DNA of 59,607 bases from Fulvimarina manganoxydans (GTDB lineage Bacteria; Pseudomonadota; Alphaproteobacteria; Rhizobiales; Rhizobiaceae), in assembly GCF_900176465.1 (NCBI RefSeq), contig NZ_FWXR01000026.1, forward strand, positions 1 through 59,607, written 5' to 3'. Both the position numbers and the translations under genes were made by a program. The notes beneath the pieces are model-generated. The model was not told where the DNA came from, did no database searches, and saw only the letters and a list, made by a program, of their open reading frames with translations. Below, in pieces: positions 17,177 to 26,524 of this stretch (positions are counted from its first letter, which is position 1; every line of letters starts with the position of its first letter).

Positions 17177-18016
17177 TTACTCCGCGGCGGCCTCGGCCTT
17201 AGCGCCAGCAGCGGAGCCCGCCTCGCCAGGCGTCGTGGTGATGTCGCTGTCGAACCACTTCTGTGAGATCTCGCTCAAGGTTCCGTTCTCCTTCAGCGTC
17301 GTCAGCGCCGCATCGACCTTATCCCGCAGGGCCTCGCCCTCGGGCGTCTTGCGGAAGGGCAGCGCGTTGCGGATTTCGCTGAAGGGCTGGCCGGCGAGCG
17401 CCAAGGGTAGGGGGCTTTCCTTGATGACCTGCGCCGAGGAGACGCGATCCATCACGAAGGCATCGACCCGGCCGAGCGCCGTGTCCTGCTCGATATTGGA
17501 CTCATAGGTCTTGATGTCGATCTCGCCGGCATAGGGAAGGTCGCGCAGAAGCTGCTCGAAATTCGATCCGAGATTGACCGCGACGGTCTTGCCCTTGAGG
17601 TCTTCGGGGCCGGTGATCGTGTCCTCATTGCCGGCCTTGACCACGACCTGGGCGCCGTCGATCACATAAGGCTGGGTGAAGAGGAAGGCCTCCTCGCGCT
17701 CCGGCGTGATGGTGATCTGATTGGCGATCGTGTCGATGCGGTTCGATTCCAGCGCGCCGATCAGGCCGGAAAAGGACATGGTGACGAATTCGACATCGAG
17801 GCCGGTCTCTTCGCCGACCGCATTCATGACGTCGACCTCAAAACCCTGAAGCTCGTCCTGGCGCACGAAGGTGAAGGGAAAATAGCCGCCCGACATGCCG
17901 ACGCGCAGGGTCTCCTGTCCACTCGTTTCGCCGCCCGAGGGCTCGGTGCCCTGGGCAAAGGCTGCGCTTGCGAAGCCGGCCGTGATCACCGCGGCAAGGG
18001 CAAGGCGTTTGAACAT
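17177..18016 (-). CDS. Amino-acid ABC transporter periplasmic binding protein (possibly cystine-type)
   Basis: A 279-residue family 3 solute-binding protein. Residues 1-21 form a Sec signal peptide ending AFAQ. The mature domain starts with LRVGMSGGYFPFTF and includes NLGSNFEQLLR, a stretch seen in cystine/polar amino-acid binding proteins; the exact ligand is inference. A Gly/Ala/Glu-rich tail (about 258-279) follows the domain. The ATG at 18016 is set by the signal peptide; the frame extends to 18100 without a likely start. It is first in a three-gene operon. Confidence 0.92.
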   Translation of the reverse strand: MFKRLALAAVITAGFASAAFAQGTEPSGGETSGQETLRVGMSGGYFPFTFVRQDELQGFEVDVMNAVGEETGLDVEFVTMSFSGLIGALESNRIDTIANQITITPEREEAFLFTQPYVIDGAQVVVKAGNEDTITGPEDLKGKTVAVNLGSNFEQLLRDLPYAGEIDIKTYESNIEQDTALGRVDAFVMDRVSSAQVIKESPLPLALAGQPFSEIRNALPFRKTPEGEALRDKVDAALTTLKENGTLSEISQKWFDSDITTTPGEAGSAAGAKAEAAAE

Positions 18017-18260
18017 GATCAAAATCCTCTCATGCGAATGGATGGCGTTGCCTCGACCCGGCCCGCTTGCTTGGAGAGGCAAGGGCTCGTGAGACAGCAA
18101 GTCCGTTTAGGGCTGCAAATGGTGCGGCGCTTGGGCTTGTCACGTGGTCACGGAAGAGCCCGATGGGAAGGGGCAGGACGAGAAGACGATCGGCACTGAG
18201 CCTATCCTCGCTTATTTCAGAGGGGTGGCTCGTCCTTGCTCGTTCTGGGATCGATAAAGC

Positions 18261-19289
18261 TCAGCGCCGTTCGAGGAAACGCATGAGGCCGGTCTCTTCC
18301 CGCGACAGGCCCTCGCGAGAGCGACCCTTTAAAAGGTCCGGGGAAAGATCTCCCGCCTCGAAGGCTTCCAGAATGGGTGGGTGGACGTAAGACGAGCGGG
18401 CGACGGCCGGCGTATTGCGCAACCGCTCGGAAACCTGGCGCATGGCTGCGGCGACCGCGCGCTTGCGCTTGGGCTCGGTATCGGCGCTGGTCCCGATCTC
18501 TTCGATCAAGAAGCGTAAGGCTTCAGCCGAGCCGTGAAAGGTGCGGAAATCTTTGGCCGAAATCCGTGCCCCGGCCGCCTCGCGCATATAGCTATTGAGG
18601 ATATTGGCGTTGAGTTCCCGTGTCTTGCGCTTCTTGCCGGGAAAGCGGAAGAGACGCTGGCCCTTGCCTTTGCGCACGGTCTTCAGCGCGTTTACGAGGC
18701 GCTTGTCCTCGATCGTGATCTCATGTTCCTTGTTGGACTTGCCGACGAATTTCAGCCGGGCGACGCGGTTCTTGACGATGCGCAAATTCTGTTTGCGCAA
18801 GGAGGCGACGCCCCGACCGCCATCAGCGGCATATTTCTCGTGGCCGGGCCGCATGATGGCGACATCGATGAGGCGAGTCGCGGTGGCGGCCGTCATGCGC
18901 TGATCGGTGGTGCGCCGGCGCATGTCACGCGCCACCTGCGCCCGCAAGGCGGGAAGCGCATGGCCGAAGCGCAGGAGCCGCTCGGTCTTCACCGCATTGC
19001 GCACATCGGCCCAGCGATCGTGATAGCGATATTGCAGTCGGCCCTTTTCGTCACGGCCGATCGCCTGGATATGGCCGGTCTCCGAGATGCAGATACGCAC
19101 TTCGCTCCAGGCCGGTGGCAGGACCAGTTGCTTGACGCGGGCGCGCAGCTCCTTGTCGCGGATCGTCTCGCCGGAGGTGAAGCAGATGCGATGGCCTTTG
19201 CCGTGGCGATGGCGCTCGATCTCGAAACAGGCCGGATCGACGATCGAGAGGCCATAGAGTTCTGCGTGGTGGGCAAGGCGCGCATCCAT
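18261..19289 (-). CDS. DNA topoisomerase IB (poxvirus-like)
   Basis: A 342-residue type IB topoisomerase, which relaxes supercoils through a 3'-phosphotyrosine intermediate without ATP. The C-terminal catalytic region carries the KDFRTFHGS segment with Arg/His and RSSYVHP with the active-site Tyr, an arrangement shared with tyrosine recombinases. The N-terminal LVLPPAWSEVRIC and RLQYRYHDRW motifs are typical. The ATG at 19289 is preceded by GAGGAG; the frame reaches 19391 but the extra residues look non-conserved. It is a single gene, divergent from the DUF2945 gene. Confidence 0.92.
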   Translation of the reverse strand: MDARLAHHAELYGLSIVDPACFEIERHRHGKGHRICFTSGETIRDKELRARVKQLVLPPAWSEVRICISETGHIQAIGRDEKGRLQYRYHDRWADVRNAVKTERLLRFGHALPALRAQVARDMRRRTTDQRMTAATATRLIDVAIMRPGHEKYAADGGRGVASLRKQNLRIVKNRVARLKFVGKSNKEHEITIEDKRLVNALKTVRKGKGQRLFRFPGKKRKTRELNANILNSYMREAAGARISAKDFRTFHGSAEALRFLIEEIGTSADTEPKRKRAVAAAMRQVSERLRNTPAVARSSYVHPPILEAFEAGDLSPDLLKGRSREGLSREETGLMRFLERR

Positions 19290-19484
19290 GGCTTCGCGGC
19301 GTCTCCTCTCTTCGTGTCTTTTGGGTTCTTTTGAAGGAGAAAACCGCGAAGCCGGGACGGCGGTTCCGGTGGTCCGGCCTGCCTGCGACAAAGCAACCGG
19401 CCGGAACAGGAGAAGGGAACTTCAGACCACTGCAAAGGCTTGGCGATTCCAGTTTCGTTTCAAAATCCGAAAAAGGAGGCGCCG

Positions 19485-19706
19485 ATGGTCGCGTTTCGAA
19501 AAGGCCAATATGTCGCCTGGAATTGGGGCAATGGCAGCGCCAAGGGCAAGGTGCAGGACCATTTCACCGAAAAGGTCACGCGAACGATCGATGGCGAGGA
19601 GATCACCCGCAACGGCGAGGAGGACAACCCCGCCTATCTGATCGAGCAGGACGACGGCTCGCGGGTTCTCAAGCTGGAATCGGAGCTTCACAAACCCGAC
19701 GATTGA
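19485..19706 (+). CDS. DUF2945 / hypervirulence-associated TUDOR-domain protein
   Basis: A 73-residue soluble protein beginning MVAFRKGQYVAWNWGNGSAKG, the small beta-barrel pattern of DUF2945 (HVA1/TUDOR). The tail contains DNPAYLIEQDDGSRVLKLESEL, also conserved. Biochemical function is unknown. An excellent AAAGGAGG lies upstream of the ATG. It is convergent with the Kef-type gene 18 bases away. Confidence 0.88.
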   Translation: MVAFRKGQYVAWNWGNGSAKGKVQDHFTEKVTRTIDGEEITRNGEEDNPAYLIEQDDGSRVLKLESELHKPDD

Positions 19707-19724
19707 GCCCGTCGCGGGTCCACG

Positions 19725-21644
19725 TCACGATCGCAACGGATCGGGGCGCCCGGCGACGGGCTCCTTGATCTGGGTGCGGCGCGATCTGAGGAAGCGGCCA
19801 CGGCGCCGACGGATCGGCGCCTGGTCGTCGAAGAGGTCCGAGCCGCCCTCCGAGCCGTCGCCGGCCTTGTCCACCGCCTGGAGGGCCGGATGGGGTTTGA
19901 CCAGCGGCTCGGGCGCCACGACCTTGGTGGTCACCATATCGGCGCCCGCACTGTAACCCTCCGCTTCCTGCAGCTTGAGCCGGGCCGTATCGCGCTTGCG
20001 CACATCGGCGACGATCTCGCGGGCCAACTCCTCCTCGACGCCGAGGGAGGTCAGCGTCGCATTGCCGAAGGACAGGGCCGACTCCACCGTCTCCCGGATT
20101 TCGTAGTCGACGCCTCTGGCTCTCAGCGACAGGGCGTGGGCCCGGTCATAGGCGCGCACATAGAGATTGACGTTGGGAAATTCGGAGCGGATCAGATCGA
20201 CCACCCGGTCGGTCGTCTCCTTCTTGTTGGTGCAGACGGCGACGAGCTTGGCGTGGCGGATGCCGGAGGCTTCCAGGACCTCCTTGCGCATGCCCGATCC
20301 GAAATAGATGCGAAAGCCGAAGCGCGTCGCCGTGCGGATGCGCTCGGCGGAGGAATCGAGAATGGTGACGTCGATGCCGCTCGACAGAAGCACCTGGGCA
20401 ACGATCTGACCGAAACGCGAGAAGCCGATCAGGAGAACGTCCGAGCCCGCGCCCTCGAAATCCTCCTCCATCTCGTCCTCTTCCTCGTCCTTGCGGCCGA
20501 GAAGATAGGTGGCGAGAGTGGTCGAGAGCGGCGTCAGCATCATCGTCAGCGTGGTGATGGCGATGAGCAGCGAAGACGTCGACTGGGGAAAAATGCGGTC
20601 TGCGGCCGCCGCCGAGAACAGCACGAAGCCGAATTCACCCGCCTGGGCGAGAAGCCCGGCGATCCTCATGGCGGTGTCGTGGCCTTCGCCAAAAGCACGG
20701 GCCAGAGAATAGATGAAGACGGATTTCACGATCATCAGGAGGGGGGCGGCGAGAAGGATGATCATCCAATCCTCGGTGAGAACCTGAAGATCGATCGACA
20801 GGCCGACGCCGATGAAGAAGAGGCCGAGAAGAAGCCCCCGGAACGGCTCGATATTGGCCTCCAACTCATGGCGATAGGAGGATTCGGCCAGGAGTACGCC
20901 AGCGATAAAGGCGCCCATTGCCATCGAGAAGCCGGCGATCGCCATCAACATGGCCGAGCCGAGAACGACGAAGAGCGCGGCGCCGAGCATTACCTCCCGC
21001 GCGCCCGCCGAGGCCATGATCCGAAACAGGGGATTGAGCAGCCAACGGCCGGCGGCGATGAGGCCGACCAGGGCGCCAAGCGAAATCGCAACCTCCATCG
21101 GCTTGATGGACGCGTCGTTCGAATAGGGCGCGAGAAAGGGAATGACGGCCAGAAGCGGCACGACGGCGAGATCTTGGAACAGGAGAATCGAAAAACCCGC
21201 CTGGCCGTGCCGCGTATTCGTCTCGCCCGCCTCTTCCAGTAGTTGAAGCCCGAAGGCGGTGGAGGAAAGAGCAAAGCCGAAGCCGATCACGATCGCAGCG
21301 CCGCCGGGAAAGACAAGCCACCACAAAAGCGCTGCGAGCGCGGCGCCGGTGACCACGACCTGGGCGGCGCCCAGGCCGAAGATCTGACGGCGCAGGGTCC
21401 AGAGGCGGGACAGCTTTAGCTCCAGCCCGATGATGAAGAGGAGGAAGACGACGCCGAGCTCGCCGATATGGAGAATTTCCTCGCCGCCCGAGATCAGGCC
21501 AAGAAGCGGCCCCATCGCGATCCCGGCAAAAAGATAGCCGAGCACGGTGCCGAGCCCGATGCGCTTGAACAGCGTGCCGGCCACGATCCCGCCCCCCAGA
21601 AGCAGCAGGACTTCAAGGAATTGTGCGTCGGCGCCATGTTCCAA
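19725..21644 (-). CDS. Kef-type potassium/proton antiporter (CPA2) with RCK domain
   Basis: About 639 residues. The N-terminal part (to about 385) has 12-13 helices of the CPA2 cation:proton exchanger family. A TrkA-N/RCK Rossmann domain follows, starting DVLLIGFSRFGQIVAQVL. It is thought to export potassium in exchange for protons during electrophile or pH stress. An acidic linker (EEEDEMEEDFEG) separates the two parts. The C-terminal 80 residues are basic and look disordered. The start is uncertain: TTG 21644 gives the usual N-terminus (LEHGADAQFLEVL), and an ATG at 21680 has no spaced ribosome site. Confidence 0.9.
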   Translation of the reverse strand: MEHGADAQFLEVLLLLGGGIVAGTLFKRIGLGTVLGYLFAGIAMGPLLGLISGGEEILHIGELGVVFLLFIIGLELKLSRLWTLRRQIFGLGAAQVVVTGAALAALLWWLVFPGGAAIVIGFGFALSSTAFGLQLLEEAGETNTRHGQAGFSILLFQDLAVVPLLAVIPFLAPYSNDASIKPMEVAISLGALVGLIAAGRWLLNPLFRIMASAGAREVMLGAALFVVLGSAMLMAIAGFSMAMGAFIAGVLLAESSYRHELEANIEPFRGLLLGLFFIGVGLSIDLQVLTEDWMIILLAAPLLMIVKSVFIYSLARAFGEGHDTAMRIAGLLAQAGEFGFVLFSAAAADRIFPQSTSSLLIAITTLTMMLTPLSTTLATYLLGRKDEEEDEMEEDFEGAGSDVLLIGFSRFGQIVAQVLLSSGIDVTILDSSAERIRTATRFGFRIYFGSGMRKEVLEASGIRHAKLVAVCTNKKETTDRVVDLIRSEFPNVNLYVRAYDRAHALSLRARGVDYEIRETVESALSFGNATLTSLGVEEELAREIVADVRKRDTARLKLQEAEGYSAGADMVTTKVVAPEPLVKPHPALQAVDKAGDGSEGGSDLFDDQAPIRRRRGRFLRSRRTQIKEPVAGRPDPLRS

Positions 21645-21762
21645 CTTTCGGTCCCTTTGCCGGTTTTGTCCTCGCGCCATCCTATTGCGATGCAGCGACG
21701 GCTTGATGCTTCCCTCTTGCAACAATAGATGCAAGTTCGATCGATACCAACGGACCGACCTC

Positions 21763-23100
21763 ATGGATCAAGATACGACCCGGCTCCTCGCCGTTGCCGA
21801 ACGCCTGCTTGGAGAGGCGCGGCAAGCGGGAAGCGATGCGGCAGATGTCGCCGTTGCCAGCGCCTTCAGCCGCTCGGTCGATGTGCGCCTCGGTCATGTG
21901 GAGGAGACCGGCTCCTCCGAGACCGAGAGCGTGTCCTTGCGCGTCTTTGTCGGCGACCGCGTCGCGAGCGTTTCGGGCGATACGCGCTCGGACCTCAAAA
22001 TGCTGGCCGAACGCGCCGTCGCCATGGCCAAGGTCTCGCCCCCGGATCGCTTTGCAAGCCTTGCCGACGAAGCGCGTCTGGCGAAGGAGATTCTCGATCT
22101 CGACCAGTTCGATCCGACGGATGTTCCGACCGAATCCTTGCGCGAGACGGCGCTCGCACTGGAAGACGCGGCCCGGTCCGTGCCGGGCGTGACGAATTCC
22201 AACGGCGCCTCGGCTTCGGCCGGCACGTCGAGCCTCGTCCTTGCCACGTCGCACGGCTTTCGCGGTCATCGCTTCCGTTCGGGCTTTTCGCGCTCGGCAA
22301 GCGTTGTGGCGGGCGAGGGCACGGCCATGCAGCGCGACTATGATTTCGATTCGCGCATGCATTACGCCGATCTGAAATCCGCCGAGGTGATCGGCCGGGA
22401 AGCGGGTGAGCGGGCGGTGAAGCGGCTCAATCCCGGCACGCTTGCGACCGGGCGGATGCCGATCGTGCTCGATCCACGCATTGCACGTGGTCTTCTCTCG
22501 ACGCTCGTCTCGGCCATCAATGGTGCGGCGATCGCGCGCGGGACGAGTTTCCTGAAAGATCGGATGGGTGAAAAGGTCCTGCCCGAGGCGATGACGGTCA
22601 CCGACGAGCCGAGCTTGAAGCGCCGTCCCGGCTCGCGCCCCTTCGATGGCGAGGGGGTTGCCGGCAAGCCGTTGACCCTCGTCGAGGCGGGCGTCTTGAA
22701 GCACTGGCTCCTCGACACGGCGACCGCCAAGGAGCTCGGTCTCGAGACGAATGGGCGGGCGAGCCGGTCCGGCGCCGGGCTCTCGCCCGGTTCCACCAAT
22801 GTGGTCCTGACACCCGGCCAGCTGTCGCCGCAGGCGCTGATCGCCGAAACCGGCTTGGGCTTTTATGTCAACGAAACCATCGGCCACGGCACCAATCTCG
22901 TCACCGGCGATTATTCCTGTGGCGCTTCGGGCTTTCTCATCGAAAATGGCGAGCTGACCCGGCCGATCTCCGAAGTGACGATCGCGGGTAATCTGAAGGA
23001 GATGCTGCTCGCGCTTGTCGCGGCAGACGATCTCGACACGCGCTTTTCGATCGTCGCGCCGACGCTTCGCATCGGCGAAATGACCGTGGCGGGGCGCTGA
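21763..23100 (+). CDS. pmbA: PmbA/TldE family metalloprotease subunit
   Basis: A 445-residue protein of the TldD/PmbA (TldE) family, which forms heterodimeric zinc proteases that mature modified peptides such as microcins and degrade CcdA in enterics. Residues GTNLVTGDYSCGASGFLIENGE near the C-terminus are the family signature. No HExxxH is expected in the TldE subunit, and I see none. It is divergent from the antiporter 118 bases away. cysQ begins 8 bases after the stop, so the two are co-transcribed. Confidence 0.92.
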   Translation: MDQDTTRLLAVAERLLGEARQAGSDAADVAVASAFSRSVDVRLGHVEETGSSETESVSLRVFVGDRVASVSGDTRSDLKMLAERAVAMAKVSPPDRFASLADEARLAKEILDLDQFDPTDVPTESLRETALALEDAARSVPGVTNSNGASASAGTSSLVLATSHGFRGHRFRSGFSRSASVVAGEGTAMQRDYDFDSRMHYADLKSAEVIGREAGERAVKRLNPGTLATGRMPIVLDPRIARGLLSTLVSAINGAAIARGTSFLKDRMGEKVLPEAMTVTDEPSLKRRPGSRPFDGEGVAGKPLTLVEAGVLKHWLLDTATAKELGLETNGRASRSGAGLSPGSTNVVLTPGQLSPQALIAETGLGFYVNETIGHGTNLVTGDYSCGASGFLIENGELTRPISEVTIAGNLKEMLLALVAADDLDTRFSIVAPTLRIGEMTVAGR

Positions 23101-23107
23101 GGAGATC

Positions 23108-23932
23108 GTGCGATCGCAAAGGGAAGAACTGGAGCTCCTGATCGAGGCGGCACGCGGCGCGGCCGAGATCGCGATGAGCTATTTCGGCCGGTCTCCCGAG
23201 GTCTGGATGAAGGCCGGGCATTCTCCGGTCTCAGAAGCCGATTATGCGGTCGATCGATATTTGAAGAGCGTTCTTCTTGCTGCCCGCCCCGGTTATGGCT
23301 GGGTGTCGGAAGAGAGCGAGCAACCGCGCACCGGCAACATCGAGGACGCCCAATCGCGCTTTTTCGTGGTCGATCCGATCGACGGCACCAGAGCTTATCT
23401 GCGCGGCGAGGCGACCTGGTGCGTGTCGCTGGCATTGGTCTCGAAGGGGCGTCCAGTCGCGGGTGTCATCCATGCGCCGGCCTTAAGCGAGGTGTTTCTG
23501 GCGACCGAAGAGGGAGCCGCGACCTGCAATGGCCGTCCGATTGAGGTAGGCCAGCGCTGGGGTGAAGGTGCGGGCGAGGCCTTGTCCGTCGCGATGCCGG
23601 ACCAGTTGCGCGGCCGTTTCGAGCGGCTCGACCCTCCGTTACGAGATGCGGTAACGCCGGCGAAGGCCGTGCCCTCGCTCGCCTATCGCCTCGCCCTCGT
23701 CGCCGACGGACGGCTCGATGCGACCCTGATCCGCCCGCGCTGCAACGATTGGGATATCGCCGCCGGCGATCTCATCCTCAAGCGGGCCGGCGGCCGGCTG
23801 GTCGATACGAATGGGCAGGACATCCTTTACAGCGAGAGCCCCAACCGGCATGGCGTACTCATTGCGGCCTCCGAGGCGTCGCAGGGCCTGGCCATGCGTC
23901 TTGCCGAAGGCCTTGCTCCAATCACGCGTTGA
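23108..23932 (+). CDS. cysQ: 3'(2'),5'-bisphosphate nucleotidase CysQ / inositol monophosphatase family
   Basis: A 274-residue magnesium-dependent phosphatase. The metal-binding motif DPIDGTRAYLRGE (about 97-109) and the second motif NDWDIAAGDLIL (about 213-224) are both present. The acidic residues in SEESEQ complete the site. CysQ recycles PAP from sulfate assimilation; other family members act on inositol phosphates. The GTG at 23108 is the only start before the conserved region. Its place before DUF4170 and lipid A genes is common in Rhizobiales. Confidence 0.87.
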   Translation: MRSQREELELLIEAARGAAEIAMSYFGRSPEVWMKAGHSPVSEADYAVDRYLKSVLLAARPGYGWVSEESEQPRTGNIEDAQSRFFVVDPIDGTRAYLRGEATWCVSLALVSKGRPVAGVIHAPALSEVFLATEEGAATCNGRPIEVGQRWGEGAGEALSVAMPDQLRGRFERLDPPLRDAVTPAKAVPSLAYRLALVADGRLDATLIRPRCNDWDIAAGDLILKRAGGRLVDTNGQDILYSESPNRHGVLIAASEASQGLAMRLAEGLAPITR

Positions 23933-23973
23933 TCGACACCCTTCTTGCTGAAACGACAGAGGTGATGACAAAG

Positions 23974-24207
23974 ATGGAAGAGCAGAAACCCAAACAGCTG
24001 CTGCATCTCGTATTCGGCGGCGAGTTGAGCGACCTGCAATCGGTCGAGTTCAAGGATCTCGACAATCTCGATATCGTCGGCATTTTCCCGGACTATCAGA
24101 GCGCCTTGACCGCCTGGCGTGGCCGCGCGCAGCAGACCGTCGACAATGCCGCGATGCGCTACTTCATCGTCCATATGCATCGGCTCCTGACGCCGGGCGG
24201 ACACTGA
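23974..24207 (+). CDS. DUF4170 family protein
   Basis: A 77-residue acidic soluble protein with LLHLVFGGELSDLQSVEFKDL and the central GIFPDYQSALTAWRGRAQ, the DUF4170 pattern restricted to Alphaproteobacteria. Function is unknown, but it almost always sits between cysQ and the lipid A acyltransferase/waaA genes, as here. I prefer ATG 23974 (AGAGGTGA eight bases upstream) over ATG 23965, which is only two bases from the same ribosome site. Confidence 0.88.
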   Translation: MEEQKPKQLLHLVFGGELSDLQSVEFKDLDNLDIVGIFPDYQSALTAWRGRAQQTVDNAAMRYFIVHMHRLLTPGGH

Positions 24208-24401
24208 CGCCGCTCGGGCACCAACACAGGGGCGATCCGATGGACCGCTCCTCGCCGGGTGCCGGGTCGCAAAAGGGATGGCCTTTGAGCGTGCCGACCT
24301 AAATGCATCCGGGCTCGGCGGGACCGTCCGTCGAAACGCAGAGATCGAGGCCGCGATCGAGGGTATGCCTGCCGATTGTAGCCGATTTGACTTGAGGTGA
24401 C

Positions 24402-25190
24402 ATGAGAGGGGCAGAGGAGGGCCGGAGCGAGACGGCGCAAGCGACGGCCGGAAAGAAGCCCTTCAAGCAATGGCGCCGGCGCTATCGGCGGCTGATCCGC
24501 TCGGTCGGGCGGAGCCGCTTCGTCACGTCGCTGGCCGGGGCCCTCGTCTATCACGCCCTTCGCTTCGTGGATGCGACCCAGAGCCGCGCCGAAGGCTCCA
24601 CGGAAGAGAGACAGGCGCTCTTTGCCAGCCATCCGGCGATTATCGGCCTGTGGCATGGCCAGCATCTTCTTGCCCCCTTGGTGCGGCCGAAGGATCTGCC
24701 TTCGGTCGCGCTTTTGTCGCGCAACGCCGATGCCGAACTCAACGCCCTTGTCGTGGAGCGCTTCGGCGCCTCGACCGTGCGCGGCTCGGGCGGGCGCGAA
24801 GGCGAGACGCGGACCGACAAAGGCGGTGCGCGGGCACTGATCGCGTTGCGCCGGGCCTTGGGGTCGGGAAAGAGCGTCGTCATGATCGCCGACATCTCGA
24901 AGGGGGCGCCGCGTCAGGCAGGCCTCGGCATCGTGACGCTCGCCAAGATTTCCGGCCGACCCATCCTTCCGAGCGCGGCCGTGACGAGCCGCCGTCATGT
25001 GGTCGCATCTTCATGGGACAGGACCACGATTCCGCTGCCTTTCGGGCGCATGGCGGTGGTCATCGGTGATCCCATCCATGTCCCGATGGATGCGGACGCG
25101 GCAATCTTGGAGGCGAAGCGAAAAGAGGTGACGGACGCGATCGAATGGGCGAACCAACGGGCCATCGAATTGGCGGGGACGAAACGGTGA
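24402..25190 (+). CDS. Lysophospholipid/lipid A-type acyltransferase (DUF374)
   Basis: A 262-residue protein of the DUF374 lysophospholipid acyltransferase-like family. IIGLWHGQHLLAPL holds the catalytic His, although the classical HX4D spacing is not exact. The stretch GSGGREGETRTDKGGARAL and the VMIADISKGAPRQAGLGIVTLAK segment are family hallmarks. In Rhizobiales it is linked to lipid A biosynthesis by gene neighbourhood. GAGGTGA precedes the ATG at 24402. Its stop overlaps the GTG of waaA by 4 bases. Confidence 0.88.
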   Translation: MRGAEEGRSETAQATAGKKPFKQWRRRYRRLIRSVGRSRFVTSLAGALVYHALRFVDATQSRAEGSTEERQALFASHPAIIGLWHGQHLLAPLVRPKDLPSVALLSRNADAELNALVVERFGASTVRGSGGREGETRTDKGGARALIALRRALGSGKSVVMIADISKGAPRQAGLGIVTLAKISGRPILPSAAVTSRRHVVASSWDRTTIPLPFGRMAVVIGDPIHVPMDADAAILEAKRKEVTDAIEWANQRAIELAGTKR

Positions 25191-26524
25191 GTGAGCGCAG
25201 AGCCCGAGCCGCCCTGTCGGTCTATCGCCTGATGGGCACGCTCGCTTATCCCATGCTCGGCCCCTATGTCGCCTACCGCGCCAAGCGCGGCAAGGAGGAC
25301 GGCGCGCGCCGGCGCGAGCGCTATGGCGAGGCGAGCAGCGAGCGGCCCGGCGACCGGCCGCTGGTCTGGGTCCATGCGGCGAGCGTCGGCGAGACGGCGG
25401 CCGTGACGCCTCTCGTGCGCGCGATCGCGGCCGAAGGCATCGCCATTTTGATGACGACGGGCACCCGAACCTCGGCCGAGATCGTCGAAAAGCGCCTCGC
25501 CGACTGCGTCATCCACCAATATGTGCCTCTCGATGTGGGCGCCTCCATCGCGCGCTTTCTCGATCATTGGCGCCCCGATCTGGCGCTTTTCGCCGAAAGC
25601 GAGCTTTGGCCGGTGACGATCGAGGCGCTTGGCCAGAGACGCATTCCCCAGGTGCTCGTCAATGCTCGCCTGTCCGATCGCTCCTTCGATCGTTGGAAGC
25701 GGGCCCATTGGTTCGCCGAAGCGCTTCTGGAACATCTCGCCTGCGTCGTTGCTCAGTCGGATGTGGATGCCGAACGCTATCGCCTTCTTGGCGCGCCCTC
25801 GGTGACGGTCGCCGGCAATCTGAAGGCCGATACCGATCCGCCGGCCTGCGACGAGGCGGCCTTGAGCGAACTGGCGGGCGCGATCGGCACCCGTCCGGTC
25901 TGGGGAGCGCTTTCGACCCATGCCGGCGAGGAAGACGCTGCCGCGACCTGCCACATCACCTTGAAACGCCGGCATGAAGGGCTTTTGACCCTCATCGTGC
26001 CGCGCCATGTGGAGCGCGGCGCCGAGATCGCCAAATCCCTGTCCGAGATCGGCCTCAGCGTGGCTCGGCGCAGTCTCGGCGAGATGCCGACGGCGCGCAC
26101 CGACATTCTCATCGGTGATACGATCGGCGAAATGGGCCTTTATCTGCGCCTCGCCCCGGTCGCCTTTCTCGGCAAGTCGCTGACGGGCGAGGGCGGACAG
26201 AACCCGCTGGAGGCGGCCATGCTCGGCACGGCCATTCTGTCGGGGCGCTATGTCCAGAATTTCCGCGACGTCTATCAGAGGCTCCTGCGCCATGAGGCGG
26301 CGGTGATCGTGCGCGACGAAGCCTCGCTTGCCCAGGAAGTCGATCATCTCCTTTCCAATGACGAGCGCCGCGCCCATATGGCCGGCGGCGCGCAGATCGC
26401 CTTGGGCGAGATGCGCGGGGCGCTGGACCGGACCATGCGAGCCCTGACGCCCTTCATCAATCCCATGAAACTCTCGATGCGTCTCGATCGGCGCGGCGGC
26501 CTTGCGCCGACCTCTGCCGGCTGA
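25187..26524 (+). CDS. waaA: 3-deoxy-D-manno-octulosonic acid (Kdo) transferase WaaA
   Basis: A 445-residue GT30 glycosyltransferase that adds Kdo to lipid A precursor on the cytoplasmic face of the inner membrane. It has an N-terminal hydrophobic anchor, the conserved VHAASVGET with the proposed catalytic Glu, the AESELWP motif and, in the C-terminal half, FLGKSLTGEGGQNPLEAAMLG for nucleotide-sugar binding. It starts with GTG inside the upstream stop. lpxK starts on the last base of its TGA. Confidence 0.95.
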   Translation: MSERRARAALSVYRLMGTLAYPMLGPYVAYRAKRGKEDGARRRERYGEASSERPGDRPLVWVHAASVGETAAVTPLVRAIAAEGIAILMTTGTRTSAEIVEKRLADCVIHQYVPLDVGASIARFLDHWRPDLALFAESELWPVTIEALGQRRIPQVLVNARLSDRSFDRWKRAHWFAEALLEHLACVVAQSDVDAERYRLLGAPSVTVAGNLKADTDPPACDEAALSELAGAIGTRPVWGALSTHAGEEDAAATCHITLKRRHEGLLTLIVPRHVERGAEIAKSLSEIGLSVARRSLGEMPTARTDILIGDTIGEMGLYLRLAPVAFLGKSLTGEGGQNPLEAAMLGTAILSGRYVQNFRDVYQRLLRHEAAVIVRDEASLAQEVDHLLSNDERRAHMAGGAQIALGEMRGALDRTMRALTPFINPMKLSMRLDRRGGLAPTSAG